DNA of 64,000 nt from Rhodovarius crocodyli (GTDB taxonomy: Bacteria > Pseudomonadota > Alphaproteobacteria > Acetobacterales > Acetobacteraceae). Numbering within the stretch: position 1 is the stretch's first letter; each line of letters opens with the position of its first letter. The notes below the pieces were generated by a model. That model made no database searches. It saw only the letters and a program-made list of their open reading frames with translations, and had not been told where the DNA came from. The stretch spans positions 53,760-117,759 of the forward strand of contig CAMDJV010000005.1 in the NCBI GenBank assembly GCA_945901085.1. The letters run 5' to 3'. The position numbers and the translations under genes were made by a program. Positions 35,524 to 43,868 of this stretch are shown here, one piece after another.

Positions 35524-36483
35524 ATGCAACGAATCAGCCGCCGTGCCGCCGCCCTGGGGCTTGCCATGGCCAGCCCCGCCTTGGCGCAATGGGCGCCGGC
35601 GCGCTCCATTCGGCTCATCGCCCCCTATCCGCCGGGCGGCGGGGTGGATACCACCTCGCGGCTGATGGCCGGGCCGATGGCGGCGTTGCTGGGCCAGCCG
35701 GTGGTAGTGGAAAACCGCGCCGGGGCCGGTGGCTCGTTGGGGGCCGCCGAATTGGCGCGCAGCGCGCCCGATGGGCTGACGGTCATGGTTGATGCCCTGG
35801 CGCATACGGTGAACCCAGCACTGATCCGCAACCTGCCCTTTGATTATGCGACCGCCTTCACGCCCATCACCCAATTGGCGGTGCTGCCGCAGATTCTGAT
35901 TGTGCCCAATGCCTTGCCGGTGAGGGATCTGGCGGGGTTCATTGCCTATTTTCAGGCGCGGCCGGGGGCGGCCTATGGTTCCTCGGGCAATGCCACGGCG
36001 GCGCATATGGCGAGCGCGCTGCTGCTGGGGCGGGCGGGGCTGCGCATGGAACATGTGCCCTATCGCGGCGGCACCGCAGCGCTGCCCGATGTGATTGCCG
36101 GCAATGTGAACTTCATCTTCGGCACCGTCTCCTCCTCGCTGCAATTGGTGCGCGAGGGGCGGGTGCGGGCGCTGGGGGTGAGCACGGCGCGGCGCATTCC
36201 CAGCCTGCCGGATGTGCCCACCATCGCCGAACAGGGGTTTGCCGGCTTTGAGCTGAATGAGTGGAATGGTTTTTGGGCCCCCGCCGGGCTGCCGGCGGCG
36301 GTGGCGGCCCGGCTGCATGAGGCGGCGCTGCATGCCCTGGCGGATGCGAGTTTGCTGTCGCGGTTTGAGGCGCTGGGGGCGATTGCGGTGGGCAATCCTG
36401 CGGCTGAATTCGCCGCCTGGGTTGCGGCCCAGCGGGCGCTGATGGCGCAGTTGGTGCGCGAGGCGCGGATCGAGGCGGGTTGA
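35524..36483 (+). CDS. Bug-family substrate-binding protein (tripartite tricarboxylate type)
   Basis: A 319-residue periplasmic binding protein. N-terminus MQRISRRAAALGLAMASPALA has a signal peptide with a twin-Arg-like start. The mature part begins PARSIRLIAPYPPGGGVDTTSRLMAGPMAALLGQPVVVENRAGAGGSLGAAELA, the Bug/TctC hallmark; later AYGSSGNATAAHMASALLL, VPYRGGTAALPDVIAGNVNFIF and LPDVPTIAEQGF. It binds a small organic acid or amide, identity unknown. No TctA/TctB membrane genes are adjacent, so it is an orphan. Divergent from rluC with 93 bp between. Confidence 0.9.
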   Translation: MQRISRRAAALGLAMASPALAQWAPARSIRLIAPYPPGGGVDTTSRLMAGPMAALLGQPVVVENRAGAGGSLGAAELARSAPDGLTVMVDALAHTVNPALIRNLPFDYATAFTPITQLAVLPQILIVPNALPVRDLAGFIAYFQARPGAAYGSSGNATAAHMASALLLGRAGLRMEHVPYRGGTAALPDVIAGNVNFIFGTVSSSLQLVREGRVRALGVSTARRIPSLPDVPTIAEQGFAGFELNEWNGFWAPAGLPAAVAARLHEAALHALADASLLSRFEALGAIAVGNPAAEFAAWVAAQRALMAQLVREARIEAG

Positions 36484-36763
36484 GCGGCACGGCGATGGAA
36501 TTGTGGCTGCCGCAGCGCAGCTTTGGAAATGAGTCCTTGCTGCGGCGCGGCAAAGCTGCCATAGCGGCGCCGCAGCGCAGGCCTTTTCGGGCCCCGCACC
36601 CGGTCGCGTGAACGCCCAATGCGATGGGCGCCAACCGGGTAGCGATGGCGCTTCACCCTGAGGGAACCCGGCACGCGGGGGACTTTCGCATCCGGGGGCG
36701 CATTCGCGCTCTCAACAAGCGAAACGGCCCCCGTGCATCCGCACGCGCGCCGCATGGAATTTT
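36484..36763 (+). other. Long leader ahead of the DEAD-box helicase gene
   Basis: A 280-bp gene-free stretch between the Bug gene and the helicase. It contains several GC-rich inverted segments, for example GCGGCGC/GCGCCGC around 36541-36575. No open frame is credible and no clear Shine-Dalgarno lies before the helicase ATG (GGAATTTT only). A long structured 5' UTR is therefore plausible, as known for cold-induced helicases elsewhere; this is inference. Confidence 0.35.
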
Positions 36764-38233
36764 ATGACTGCATTCAACGAACTCGGCCTTCACCCCAGCC
36801 TGCTGCAGGCGCTGGAGGAGACCGGCTATACCATCCCCACCCCGATCCAGGCGCAGGCTATTCCGCTTGCCATGGCCGGGCGTGACGTGCTGGGCATTGC
36901 CCAGACCGGCACCGGCAAGACGGCGGCCTTCGCGCTGCCCATCCTGCACAAGCTGGCCAATAGCCCCGGCCGCCCGCCGCGCGGTGGCATGCGCTGCCTG
37001 GTGCTGAGCCCAACGCGCGAACTCGCCTCGCAGATCGCCGATAGCTTCAAGACCTATGGCAAGCATATGGGGCTTTCCGTCGTCACCGTGTTCGGCGGCG
37101 TGGGGCATGCGCCGCAGATCCGCGACCTGGCGCGCGGCGTGGATATCGTCGTCGCCACGCCGGGCCGCTTGCAGGACCATTTGGACAGCCGCCACGCCCG
37201 GTTGGACCATGTGCAGGTCATGGTGCTCGATGAGGCCGACCAGATGCTCGATAAGGGCTTTCTGCCGCCCATCCGCAAGATTTTGCGCGCCACACCGCCC
37301 ACGGGGGAGCGGCAGACGCTGTTCTTCTCGGCCACCATGCCCACCGAGATTGCCAAGCTGGCCGGCGAAATGCTGGCCAACCCCGCCCGGGTGGAAGTGA
37401 CCCCGGTGGCCACGACGGCCGAGCGGGTGAAGCAGCGGGTTATTCACCTTGAAGCCGGCGGCAAGCGGGCGATGCTGGCCGAGTTGCTGCGCGCGCCGGG
37501 CGTGGGCCGGGCGCTGGTGTTCAGCCGCACCAAGCATGGCGCGGATAAGATCGTGAAGAACCTCGAAGCCGATGGCCTGGCCGCCAATGCCATCCATGGC
37601 AATAAGGGCCAGACCCAGCGCGAGCGGGCGCTGGACCAGTTCAAGCGCGGCACGGCGCCCATTCTGGTGGCCACTGATATCGCCGCGCGCGGCATTGATG
37701 TGGATGGCGTGACCCATGTCATCCAGCATGATCTGCCGGAGGTGCCGGAGACTTATGTTCACCGCATTGGCCGCACCGCGCGGGCTGGGGCCTCGGGCGA
37801 GGCGATTGCGCTTTGCGCGCCCGATGACCAGGACAAGCTGCGGGCGATTGAGAAGCTGACGCGGCAGGCGATTCCGAGCGAGGACCGGCGGACCGACCAG
37901 TCCCGCGCGCTGCCGCCGCCGGGCAATCTGGATGTGAAGCAGTTTGTGCGGCCGCATGGCGCGCCCAAGCCCAAGCAGAATCAGGGCCGCGGCCGTGGCG
38001 CGCCTGGTGGGCAACAGCGTGCGCCGCAAGCCCCGCGTGGCGCGGCACCCGCCGCCCCGCGTGGCGCAGCATCCCCCGCACCGCGTGGCGCAGCATCTCC
38101 CGCACCGCGTGGCGCAGCATCTCCCGCACCGCGTGGCGGTGACGCAACCCGGCCGCGGCCGGAGCGGGACCGCAACTGGCGTGAGGGTGATTTCCGCGAT
38201 ACGGCGCCGGGTTTCATCACCCGCTCGCGCTGA
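36764..38233 (+). CDS. rhlE: DEAD-box ATP-dependent RNA helicase, RhlE-type
   Basis: A 489-residue helicase that remodels RNA. Motifs in order: Q motif (F near start, PTPIQAQAIPLAM), I AQTGTGKT, Ia PTRELA, Ib TPGRL, II DEAD (VLDEADQML), III SAT (FSATMP), IV LVFSRT, V DIAARGIDV, VI HRIGRTARAG. The C-terminal tail (from about 400) is basic and low-complexity with a PRGAASPA tandem repeat. It resembles the RhlE group; a role in cold adaptation or ribosome assembly is inferred from the family. A strong terminator follows. Confidence 0.93.
   Translation: MTAFNELGLHPSLLQALEETGYTIPTPIQAQAIPLAMAGRDVLGIAQTGTGKTAAFALPILHKLANSPGRPPRGGMRCLVLSPTRELASQIADSFKTYGKHMGLSVVTVFGGVGHAPQIRDLARGVDIVVATPGRLQDHLDSRHARLDHVQVMVLDEADQMLDKGFLPPIRKILRATPPTGERQTLFFSATMPTEIAKLAGEMLANPARVEVTPVATTAERVKQRVIHLEAGGKRAMLAELLRAPGVGRALVFSRTKHGADKIVKNLEADGLAANAIHGNKGQTQRERALDQFKRGTAPILVATDIAARGIDVDGVTHVIQHDLPEVPETYVHRIGRTARAGASGEAIALCAPDDQDKLRAIEKLTRQAIPSEDRRTDQSRALPPPGNLDVKQFVRPHGAPKPKQNQGRGRGAPGGQQRAPQAPRGAAPAAPRGAASPAPRGAASPAPRGAASPAPRGGDATRPRPERDRNWREGDFRDTAPGFITRSR
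38032..38140 (+). repeat. 24-bp tandem repeat in the helicase tail
   Basis: Imperfect to perfect 24-bp units, in frame, encoding PRGAASPA; at least three near-identical copies between 38076 and 38140, with a degenerate one before. They form the Arg/Gly/Pro-rich C-terminal extension of the helicase, probably an RNA-contacting disordered tail. Confidence 0.9.
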
Positions 38234-38248
38234 ATTCGGGCGGATACG

Positions 38249-38280
38249 AAAACGGCCCCGGAGCGATCCGGGGCCGTTTT
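38249..38280 (+). terminator. Strong rho-independent terminator after the DEAD-box helicase
   Basis: AAAACGGCCCCGG (38249-38261) pairs perfectly with CCGGGGCCGTTTT (38268-38280) around a 6-nt loop, with a T run in the stem end. As the stem ends in A and T runs on both sides, it can work in both directions, serving the helicase gene and the convergent DUF3576 gene. Confidence 0.9.
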
Positions 38281-38302
38281 GCGTTTAGGCGGCGCGGGGC
38301 GT

Positions 38303-38845
38303 TCAGCGCGACGCGCTGGTCTGGCTGCGCAGCTCGCGGGCGCGGGACAGGACGCGGTCTTCCATTTCGGAATTGGTCGCCGAGGAGGCGGGCTGATCCA
38401 CCCATTGGCCGCCACGATAAATCTGGCGGAAGACCTGCACCCGCACGCCATCCGAGCGGAGTTGGCGGCCAAGCACATAGGCCTGGGCCTTGAAACGTTC
38501 GCTCTCGGCCGTGGGGGGGGAATACCAATCGGTGATGATGACGCCGCCGGCCGGGTCGGCGCTGGCGAGGGGCATGAAGCTCAGGGTTTCCAGCGTGGCG
38601 CGCCAGAGATAGGCGTTCACGCTCACCCCGCCGGGGCCGCCCTGCTCATTCTGCTGGCTGCGGTCCACCCCGAAGACGACGAGGCCGGCATTGGTGGGGT
38701 TAACGCCGCCGCCGCGCAGAATGCGCTCGCGAGCGTTATCGGTGCCGTATTCTTCATTGCTGACCTGACGGCCGCCGCTGCAGGCGGTGAGGGCGGTGGT
38801 GATAAGAAGAGCGGCGAGGATGGGATGGCGCATGGATTGCTGCAT
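38303..38845 (-). CDS. DUF3576 lipoprotein
   Basis: A 180-residue exported lipoprotein: N-terminal hydrophobic helix HPILAALLITTALTAC with lipobox LTAC. The mature domain GGVSVNAYLWRATLETLSFMPLASADPAGGVIITDWYSPP is the signature of DUF3576, found in alphaproteobacteria beside leuS or outer-membrane assembly genes; function unknown, probably envelope related. ATG at 38845 is used; one at 38833 is also possible. It is the gene downstream of the porin, separated by the porin terminator. Confidence 0.88.
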   Translation of the reverse strand: MQQSMRHPILAALLITTALTACSGGRQVSNEEYGTDNARERILRGGGVNPTNAGLVVFGVDRSQQNEQGGPGGVSVNAYLWRATLETLSFMPLASADPAGGVIITDWYSPPTAESERFKAQAYVLGRQLRSDGVRVQVFRQIYRGGQWVDQPASSATNSEMEDRVLSRARELRSQTSASR

Positions 38846-38860
38846 AGCGTGTCGCTCATA

Positions 38861-38895
38861 AAGAAGAAAGGGGCGGCAGTTGCCTGCCGCCCCCC
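38861..38895 (-). terminator. Rho-independent terminator after the porin gene
   Basis: On the minus strand GGGGCGGCAG pairs with CTGCCGCCCC through a GCAA loop and is followed by TTTCTTCTTT. It lies 28 bp past the porin stop and just before the DUF3576 start, so it separates the two genes. Confidence 0.88.
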
Positions 38896-38922
38896 TCGGG
38901 TATCGTCGGATTTTCGACTGGC

Positions 38923-40452
38923 TCAGAAGGCCAGGCGCGAACCCATGATGAACACGTTGGCGAAGCCACGGCTCTGGACACCGGCGCGGGCTGCGTCGAG
39001 GTCACGGCCATTCTCACGCACCGAGTGGTAAACATACTCGGCAATGAGGTCGAGGCCGGGGGCCAGGCGGTAGTTGGCACCGACCGACATGCCCCAACGA
39101 CGCTGGCTGGCCAGGTTGTTGCGGTCACCATAGGCGGTCGGGTTCGCCTGACGGACCAGGCGGCCTTCGGCTGCGTTGAAGTCGGAGCGACCGCCGCCTT
39201 CATACACGCCGGTGACCATGTTGGCACCCACGGTGATCGGGCCATTGGTGTAGCTGGCGCCGAGATTGATGGTCTGGGCCTGGCGGTCACCACGGATCGT
39301 GTTGCCCCAGAAGAAGTTGTAGTCACCCTGATAGTAAGCTGCACCGAGGGTGAAGCCCATATAGGTGGCCTGCGCGCCAACCTGCCAGACGTTCAGGTTG
39401 TTCATGGTGCGAACCTGGGCGCCAGTGTTGCTCAGGTCACGGGCGGTGCTGGCACCGATGTAACCAACGGTGGCGGCGACGCCCACGCCGGAGAAGCTGC
39501 CGCGGTAGCGGAGGGCGGCTTGGTGCTCGTTGCGGCGGGCCATTGGGCCCATCGAGCCAGCCGGGGACACGGCCCAGGAGGTGGCGCCACGGAAGGCATA
39601 GGCGCGGTCGCAACCAGAGGTCGCGGAGTCAGACGAACAGCCGGTCTGGCCGAAGCCACCGCCATTCGCCGCATAGCTCACGCCGAAGTCGAAGCCGTAG
39701 AACTGCGGGGACATATAGACGACCTTGGTGTTGTCACCAAGCTGGCCAGGGCCGGTCTGCGTGCGGTTGCCGCTCTGACGCATCTGGAACTGTTCCCACA
39801 CGCCGTAAACGCCGCCGGTGCCGAAGTTGGTGACGAAGCCCGAGTTCATCAGGCCGCCCATCACGCCGTCTTCGTCACCCATGCGGATCTGACCGAAGCG
39901 CTGATGCGCCACGAACACATGGGCCTCACCCACCACAGCGGTGGAGCGCTGCACGGAGGAGCGGTTACCGCCGCTCAGATTGCCTTCGAGAGCATTGAAC
40001 TCGAGGTCAATCTGGCCGCCATAGGTGAAGCCCTGAGCGGACTTGCCGGAGACGATCACGGAGATGCCGGGCAGGGTCATGAAGTCGCTCTTGCCGGAGC
40101 GGGCGAAGTTGCCAGCGCTGCCCGCGGCAGGGGTCGCCTGAGCCGAGGTCGGGATACCGTTGGTGCCGCCAGCGGCGAAACCAGGGATCGTGTTGTTGGT
40201 GGTGAGTGCCGTAACGTTGGTATAGCCACCACGGCCGGTTGCGGCGTCCACAGTGCTGTTCGCAATGCGACCGAAGTCACCCGTGCCGCCCGGGTTGGAG
40301 CTCTGGCCGTTGGCGTTGATGTAGCCGTAATAGGCCTGGATGGAGCCACCGATCCGCACGGTCGGGGCGTCCTGAGCGGCGGCGGGCGTGATCACCGCGG
40401 CGCCGAAGGCGGCGGAGACGACGGCTGTCGTACCCAGCAAAATCTTGCGCAT
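38923..40452 (-). CDS. Outer-membrane porin
   Basis: A 509-residue exported beta-barrel protein. MRKILLGTTAVVSAAFGAAVITPAAA is a clear signal peptide; the mature part begins QDAPTVRIGGSIQAYYGYINANG and shows alternating beta strands such as YGGQIDLEFNALEGN, AHVFVAHQRFGQIRMGDEDG, ALRYRGSFSGVGVAATVGY and the last strand ending in Phe (VFIMGSRLAF), as required for BAM insertion. It belongs to the rhodobacter/acetobacter general-porin type with the loop-3-like segment VYGVWEQFQMRQSGNRTQTGPG. A strong ribosome binding site GAGGAGG precedes the ATG at 40452. Codon use and the good terminator suggest high expression. Confidence 0.9.
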   Translation of the reverse strand: MRKILLGTTAVVSAAFGAAVITPAAAQDAPTVRIGGSIQAYYGYINANGQSSNPGGTGDFGRIANSTVDAATGRGGYTNVTALTTNNTIPGFAAGGTNGIPTSAQATPAAGSAGNFARSGKSDFMTLPGISVIVSGKSAQGFTYGGQIDLEFNALEGNLSGGNRSSVQRSTAVVGEAHVFVAHQRFGQIRMGDEDGVMGGLMNSGFVTNFGTGGVYGVWEQFQMRQSGNRTQTGPGQLGDNTKVVYMSPQFYGFDFGVSYAANGGGFGQTGCSSDSATSGCDRAYAFRGATSWAVSPAGSMGPMARRNEHQAALRYRGSFSGVGVAATVGYIGASTARDLSNTGAQVRTMNNLNVWQVGAQATYMGFTLGAAYYQGDYNFFWGNTIRGDRQAQTINLGASYTNGPITVGANMVTGVYEGGGRSDFNAAEGRLVRQANPTAYGDRNNLASQRRWGMSVGANYRLAPGLDLIAEYVYHSVRENGRDLDAARAGVQSRGFANVFIMGSRLAF

Positions 40453-40744
40453 AATAAACCTCCTCGAGGACCGGAAACCGGTCATTTCCCTTGACCCACC
40501 CACCACCAGCGAACTGCGCGGCGGAATGTGCCCCCCAAGAACTGCCAACCTACGCTGACGACACTCGGGTCCGCAGAGACTATTGAATGCTGCGCAGTCT
40601 CTGAGCAACCATGCAAAACACCTCGACGCGACATCACTGAGACACTGTTGCAATCAGGACACATCGCGCGGGGCGAGCGTGGCATCTGTGCTGCCACAGC
40701 CCGGGGATTGTTATCCTCAGGCATGCAAGAACGCGCAAAGAGCG
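40453..40744 (-). promoter_or_regulatory. Upstream region of the porin gene
   Basis: About 290 bp of lower-GC DNA between the porin start and the repeats. The ribosome binding site GAGGAGG is at 40459-40465 on the minus strand. No open frame is credible. A promoter must lie here, but I cannot name boxes with confidence. The stretch TTGGCAGTTCTTGG (rc of 40540-40553) could be a -35/sigma region. Confidence 0.4.
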
Positions 40745-40920
40745 AGGGTAGAGCCGGTTCCCTTCGCCTCGGCGCGCTGGACAGGCTCAAACAGGCTGCT
40801 GAAAACCCACGGCAGAGAAAAAGAAGATCGAGGGGCAAAGTCCTTTCGCTCTTCTCCGCCGGCTCAATTTTTGTATCGAGCATCTCTATCCGCGCAAACG
40901 ACCCCGTTTGACCCGATGAT
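40745..40920 (-). repeat. Family B repeat, copy B4, split by a family A remnant
   Basis: The left part (about 40750-40788, GAGCCGGTTCCCTTCGCCTCGG ... ACAGGCTC) and the right part (about 40865-40920, GTATCGAGCATCTCTATCCG ... GTTTGACCCGATGATGCCC) are the two hairpin halves of a family B element in minus orientation. They are normally adjacent, as in B3, but here about 75 bp with family A character separates them. The copy ends four bases before the hisA stop codon. Confidence 0.75.
40790..40862 (-). repeat. Family A remnant A5 inside repeat B4
   Basis: Starts with the AACAGGCTGCTGAAA box also seen at A1, A3 and A4, then AGATCGAGGGGCAAAGTCC joined directly to TTTCGCTCTTCTCC. These are the two outer ends of a family A hairpin without its central part, so it is an internally deleted copy. 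Confidence 0.75.
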
Positions 40921-40923
40921 GCC

Positions 40924-41661
40924 CTACCCCTGAGAAGCCGCCAGCGCCTCGGCCGGGCTCATGCGCCCATCATAGAGCGCGCGGCCCAGAATGGCGCCGG
41001 CAATGCCCTCGGGCGCGGCCCGCAGGGCGGTGATCTCGGCCGCACTCGCCACCCCGCCAGAGGCGATGACCGGCACCGCCACCGCCGCCGCCAAGGCCCG
41101 GGTGGCCTCGGCATTGGCGCCGCCCAGCATGCCGTCGCGCTCGACATCGGTGAAAATAATCGCCGCCGCCCCGGCATCGGCGAAGCGGCGGGCGAGGTCG
41201 ATGGTGGGGATGTCGCTCACCTCGGCCCAGCCCTCGGTGGCCACCATGCCGCCCTTGGCATCAATGCCCAGCGCCACCTGGCCGGGGAAGGCGCGGCAGG
41301 CCTCGCGCACGAAGGCGGGGTCCTTCACCGCCACGCTACCCAGGATGATACGGGCGAGGCCGGCCTCCAGCCAGGCGGCGGCCGTGGCCATGTTGCGAAT
41401 GCCGCCACCCAGCTGCACCGGCATGGCGGTGGCCGCGAGGATGGCGCGCACCGCCGCCGCATTGGCCGGCTTGCCGGCGAAGGCGCCGTCCAGATCGACC
41501 ACATGCAGCCAACCGAAGCCGGCGGCGGCGAAGCTGGCGGCCTGAGCGGCTGGGTCGTCACTATATATCGTGGCGTCGGCCATTTCGCCGCGGCGCAGGC
41601 GCACCACCTGGCCGCCCTTGAGGTCGATGGCGGGGTAAAGGGTGAAGGGGGTGCTGCTCAT
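40924..41661 (-). CDS. hisA: Phosphoribosyl-formimino-AICAR-phosphate isomerase
   Basis: A 245-residue TIM-barrel isomerase of histidine synthesis (step 4). [22 protein letters not shown] at the start carries the first catalytic Asp; [28 protein letters not shown] and [20 protein letters not shown] carry the phosphate-binding loops and the second Asp. Length is normal. Its ATG overlaps the GNAT stop by four bases. hisF, which normally follows hisA in relatives, is not here; the next feature is a repeat. Confidence 0.96.
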   Translation of the reverse strand: MSSTPFTLYPAIDLKGGQVVRLRRGEMADATIYSDDPAAQAASFAAAGFGWLHVVDLDGAFAGKPANAAAVRAILAATAMPVQLGGGIRNMATAAAWLEAGLARIILGSVAVKDPAFVREACRAFPGQVALGIDAKGGMVATEGWAEVSDIPTIDLARRFADAGAAAIIFTDVERDGMLGGANAEATRALAAAVAVPVIASGGVASAAEITALRAAPEGIAGAILGRALYDGRMSPAEALAASQG

Positions 41662-42212
41662 TGGCCCTTGCGCCGTGGCGCCTCCAGCATGCGGTGGTAG
41701 AAATGCCCGGCCACGATCTGCCCCCGCACCCGCGCATAGGCCGGGTGGGTGCCCCAGCGTGTATAGCCCAGCGCCTCGAAGATCTGGATGGCGGCGGCCT
41801 GGGTTTCCCGCACATCGAGGTTCAGCACCCGGTGGCCCAAAGCTGCGGCGCGCTCCTCCACCGCCCGTACCAGCTTGCGGGCAAGGCCAAAGCCGCGGGC
41901 ATAGGGCGCGATATAGGCGTGGGTGAGTTGGGCGCCGATGGCCTGCGCCTCATTATAACGGGGCGGGCGGGCGAGTTGGGCGCTGCCCACCACACGGCCA
42001 TCGAGGCGGGCGAGGAATAATTCCCGCTCGGGCACCAGCAATACGCCGCGAAAATGCCGGGTGAGGGTTTCGCGCTCCTGCGGCTCCAGCCAGCCAAAGC
42101 CGCCACCTTCTATAATGGCGGCGTTGGTGGCCTCGCAGAGATCGGTGATGTCGTGCTCGAGCAGCCTCTCGCAGCGTTCCACCGCCACCGCATGGGCGGG
42201 GGCCTCGCTCAT
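41658..42212 (-). CDS. GNAT N-acetyltransferase within the his cluster
   Basis: A 184-residue GNAT-fold acetyltransferase. The core [59 protein letters not shown] shows the acetyl-CoA pyrophosphate loop (R-G-F-G-L-A) and the N-E/T-x-A-I-x-x-Y/F-ALGY region. It is inserted between hisH and hisA, overlapping each by four bases (ATGA), so it is co-translated with histidine genes. Substrate unknown; I know of no established histidine-pathway role. Confidence 0.87.
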   Translation of the reverse strand: MSEAPAHAVAVERCERLLEHDITDLCEATNAAIIEGGGFGWLEPQERETLTRHFRGVLLVPERELFLARLDGRVVGSAQLARPPRYNEAQAIGAQLTHAYIAPYARGFGLARKLVRAVEERAAALGHRVLNLDVRETQAAAIQIFEALGYTRWGTHPAYARVRGQIVAGHFYHRMLEAPRRKGQ

Positions 42213-42859
42213 GGTGCCCAGGCCAGGAAATTGCGCAGGATGGTGAGGCCGGTCATGCCGCTTTTTTCGACATGGAACTGGGTGCCGATGATATTGCCCC
42301 GGCCGATCACCGCCGCCACCGGGCCACCGTAATCGGTGGTGGCCAGCAGGTCATCGCCATCGCCGCCGCTCCAGGCATAGGAATGGACGAAATAGCCATG
42401 CGCATCGGCGGCGAGGCCGTCAAAAAGCGGATGGTCCTGGCCACGATCGAGCCGGTTCCAGCCCATTTGCGGCAAAGGGAGGGGGGTGCCGTCAGCGGCG
42501 CGCGGGTCCATGGGGGCGACCTCGCCAGGGAGCCATGCGAGGCCGGGGGTCACGCCATGTTCCAGGCCGCGCTCGGCCATGAGCTGCATGCCCACGCAAA
42601 TTCCCAGGAAGGGCCGGCCCTGGAAGCGGCAGAATTCTTCTAACGCCGCCTCCATGCCCGGCAGCGCGGCAAGCCCGGCGCGGCAGGCGGCGAAGGCGCC
42701 CTGGCCGGGCAGCACCACACGGTCGGCCGCGCGCAGCAAGGCAGGGTCGCGCGTCACCACCACGCGGGGGGTGAGGCCGGCCATCTCGCCCGCCTTCTCC
42801 AGCGCGCGGCTGACGGAGGCGAGATTGCCCGAGCCGGGGTCGATCACCGCCACGATCAT
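42209..42859 (-). CDS. hisH: Imidazole glycerol phosphate synthase, glutaminase subunit
   Basis: A 216-residue class I glutamine amidotransferase supplying ammonia to HisF. The nucleophile Cys88 lies in LGICVGMQLM, with His196 and Glu198 in GTQFHVEKS completing the triad. The first strand is VAVIDPGSGNLASV. The ATG at 42859 overlaps the DUF2628 gene stop by four bases; a longer reading to 43078 runs inside that gene. Its partner HisF is not encoded in the window. Confidence 0.95.
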   Translation of the reverse strand: MIVAVIDPGSGNLASVSRALEKAGEMAGLTPRVVVTRDPALLRAADRVVLPGQGAFAACRAGLAALPGMEAALEEFCRFQGRPFLGICVGMQLMAERGLEHGVTPGLAWLPGEVAPMDPRAADGTPLPLPQMGWNRLDRGQDHPLFDGLAADAHGYFVHSYAWSGGDGDDLLATTDYGGPVAAVIGRGNIIGTQFHVEKSGMTGLTILRNFLAWAP

Positions 42860-43203
42860 GGCTGGAACAGCCCGGCGAGGTTGGGGCGCGCGGCGAGCAG
42901 GCGGCGCAGGGCGGCATCGGCATTTTCGGCCACCACCACCGCCTCCAGCCGCCAGCCGCGGCGGGCGAGGGCGGCGCGGCGGGCATCCCGCCCGCATAGC
43001 CCGCAGAGCAGGTGAACCGCCACCACCACCGGTGTCGACGCATTGGGGCTGACCACCAGCCCTGCCAGCCCCCACCACCAGACGCCATGGCGGATCAACC
43101 AGAGCGGGCCGAAGACCAACGCCCAGAAGGCAAAGCCCTCAGGCATCAGAATCGGTGTCTGGGCGGCGGCCGGCGGCGGCAGATGGACGGAAAAGGCCTG
43201 CAT
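42856..43203 (-). CDS. DUF2628 membrane protein in the his cluster
   Basis: A 115-residue protein starting [43 protein letters not shown], the DUF2628 signature (short N-terminal extension, then an aromatic-rich membrane segment FAFWALVFGPLWLI). Two or three hydrophobic helices. Function unknown. It sits between hisB and hisH, an order common in Rhodospirillales. The ATG overlaps the hisB stop by one base (TGATG), and it overlaps hisH by 4 bp. Confidence 0.85.
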   Translation of the reverse strand: MQAFSVHLPPPAAAQTPILMPEGFAFWALVFGPLWLIRHGVWWWGLAGLVVSPNASTPVVVAVHLLCGLCGRDARRAALARRGWRLEAVVVAENADAALRRLLAARPNLAGLFQP

Positions 43204-43811
43204 CACGCCTCCAGCACACCCTTGGTGGAGGGCACGGTGTCGGGCGCGCGGGGGTCGAGTTCCACGGCCATGCGCAGGGCACGGGCGGCGGCCTTGAAGC
43301 AACCCTCGGCGATGTGATGGGCGTTGGAGCCGTGGCGCAGCACGATATGCAGCGCGATACCGGCCTGCATGGCGAAGGCGCGGAAGAATTCCTCGAATAA
43401 TTCGGTGTCCATCTCGCCGATCTTCTGGGCGGAGAAGGGCACCTGCCAGACCAGGAAGGGCCGGCCGGAAATGTCGATGGCGCATTCGGCCAGCGCCTCA
43501 TCCATCGGCACCAGGGCCTGGCCATAGCGGCGGATGCCGCGCTTTTCCGCCAGGGCGGCGCGCAGCGCCTGGCCCAGGACAATGCCGCAATCCTCGGTGG
43601 TGTGGTGGAAATCGATGTGCAGGTCGCCCGTGGCCTTGAGCATGATGTCGATCATGGCGTGCCGGGCGAGGGCGTGGAGCATGTGGTCCAAAAAGCCCAC
43701 GCCGGTGGCGATCTCGGCCTGGCCGGTGCCATCGAGGTTGATGCGGGCGTGGATTCGGGTCTCGGCCGTGTTGCGGGTGATCTCGGCCTGGCGGGGGAAG
43801 GCGGACTGCAT
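43203..43811 (-). CDS. hisB: Imidazoleglycerol-phosphate dehydratase
   Basis: A 202-residue manganese enzyme dehydrating IGP to imidazole-acetol phosphate. Family motifs: [44 protein letters not shown] (metal ligands HxxxH and HHTxED), and the second repeat LPQ-like [28 protein letters not shown]. Monofunctional (no phosphatase domain). First gene of hisB-DUF2628-hisH-GNAT-hisA; divergent from a glycosyltransferase, with 57 bp between. Confidence 0.96.
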   Translation of the reverse strand: MQSAFPRQAEITRNTAETRIHARINLDGTGQAEIATGVGFLDHMLHALARHAMIDIMLKATGDLHIDFHHTTEDCGIVLGQALRAALAEKRGIRRYGQALVPMDEALAECAIDISGRPFLVWQVPFSAQKIGEMDTELFEEFFRAFAMQAGIALHIVLRHGSNAHHIAEGCFKAAARALRMAVELDPRAPDTVPSTKGVLEA

Positions 43812-43868
43812 GGGGGCTGATTACGCCTGGGGGCTGCGCTTGGCCACCCTTATGCTATCGGGGGGGCG

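Noticed and set aside
40482..40911. Frames upstream of the porin on both strands
   Set aside because: They lie over the promoter region and repeats; none shows coding character.
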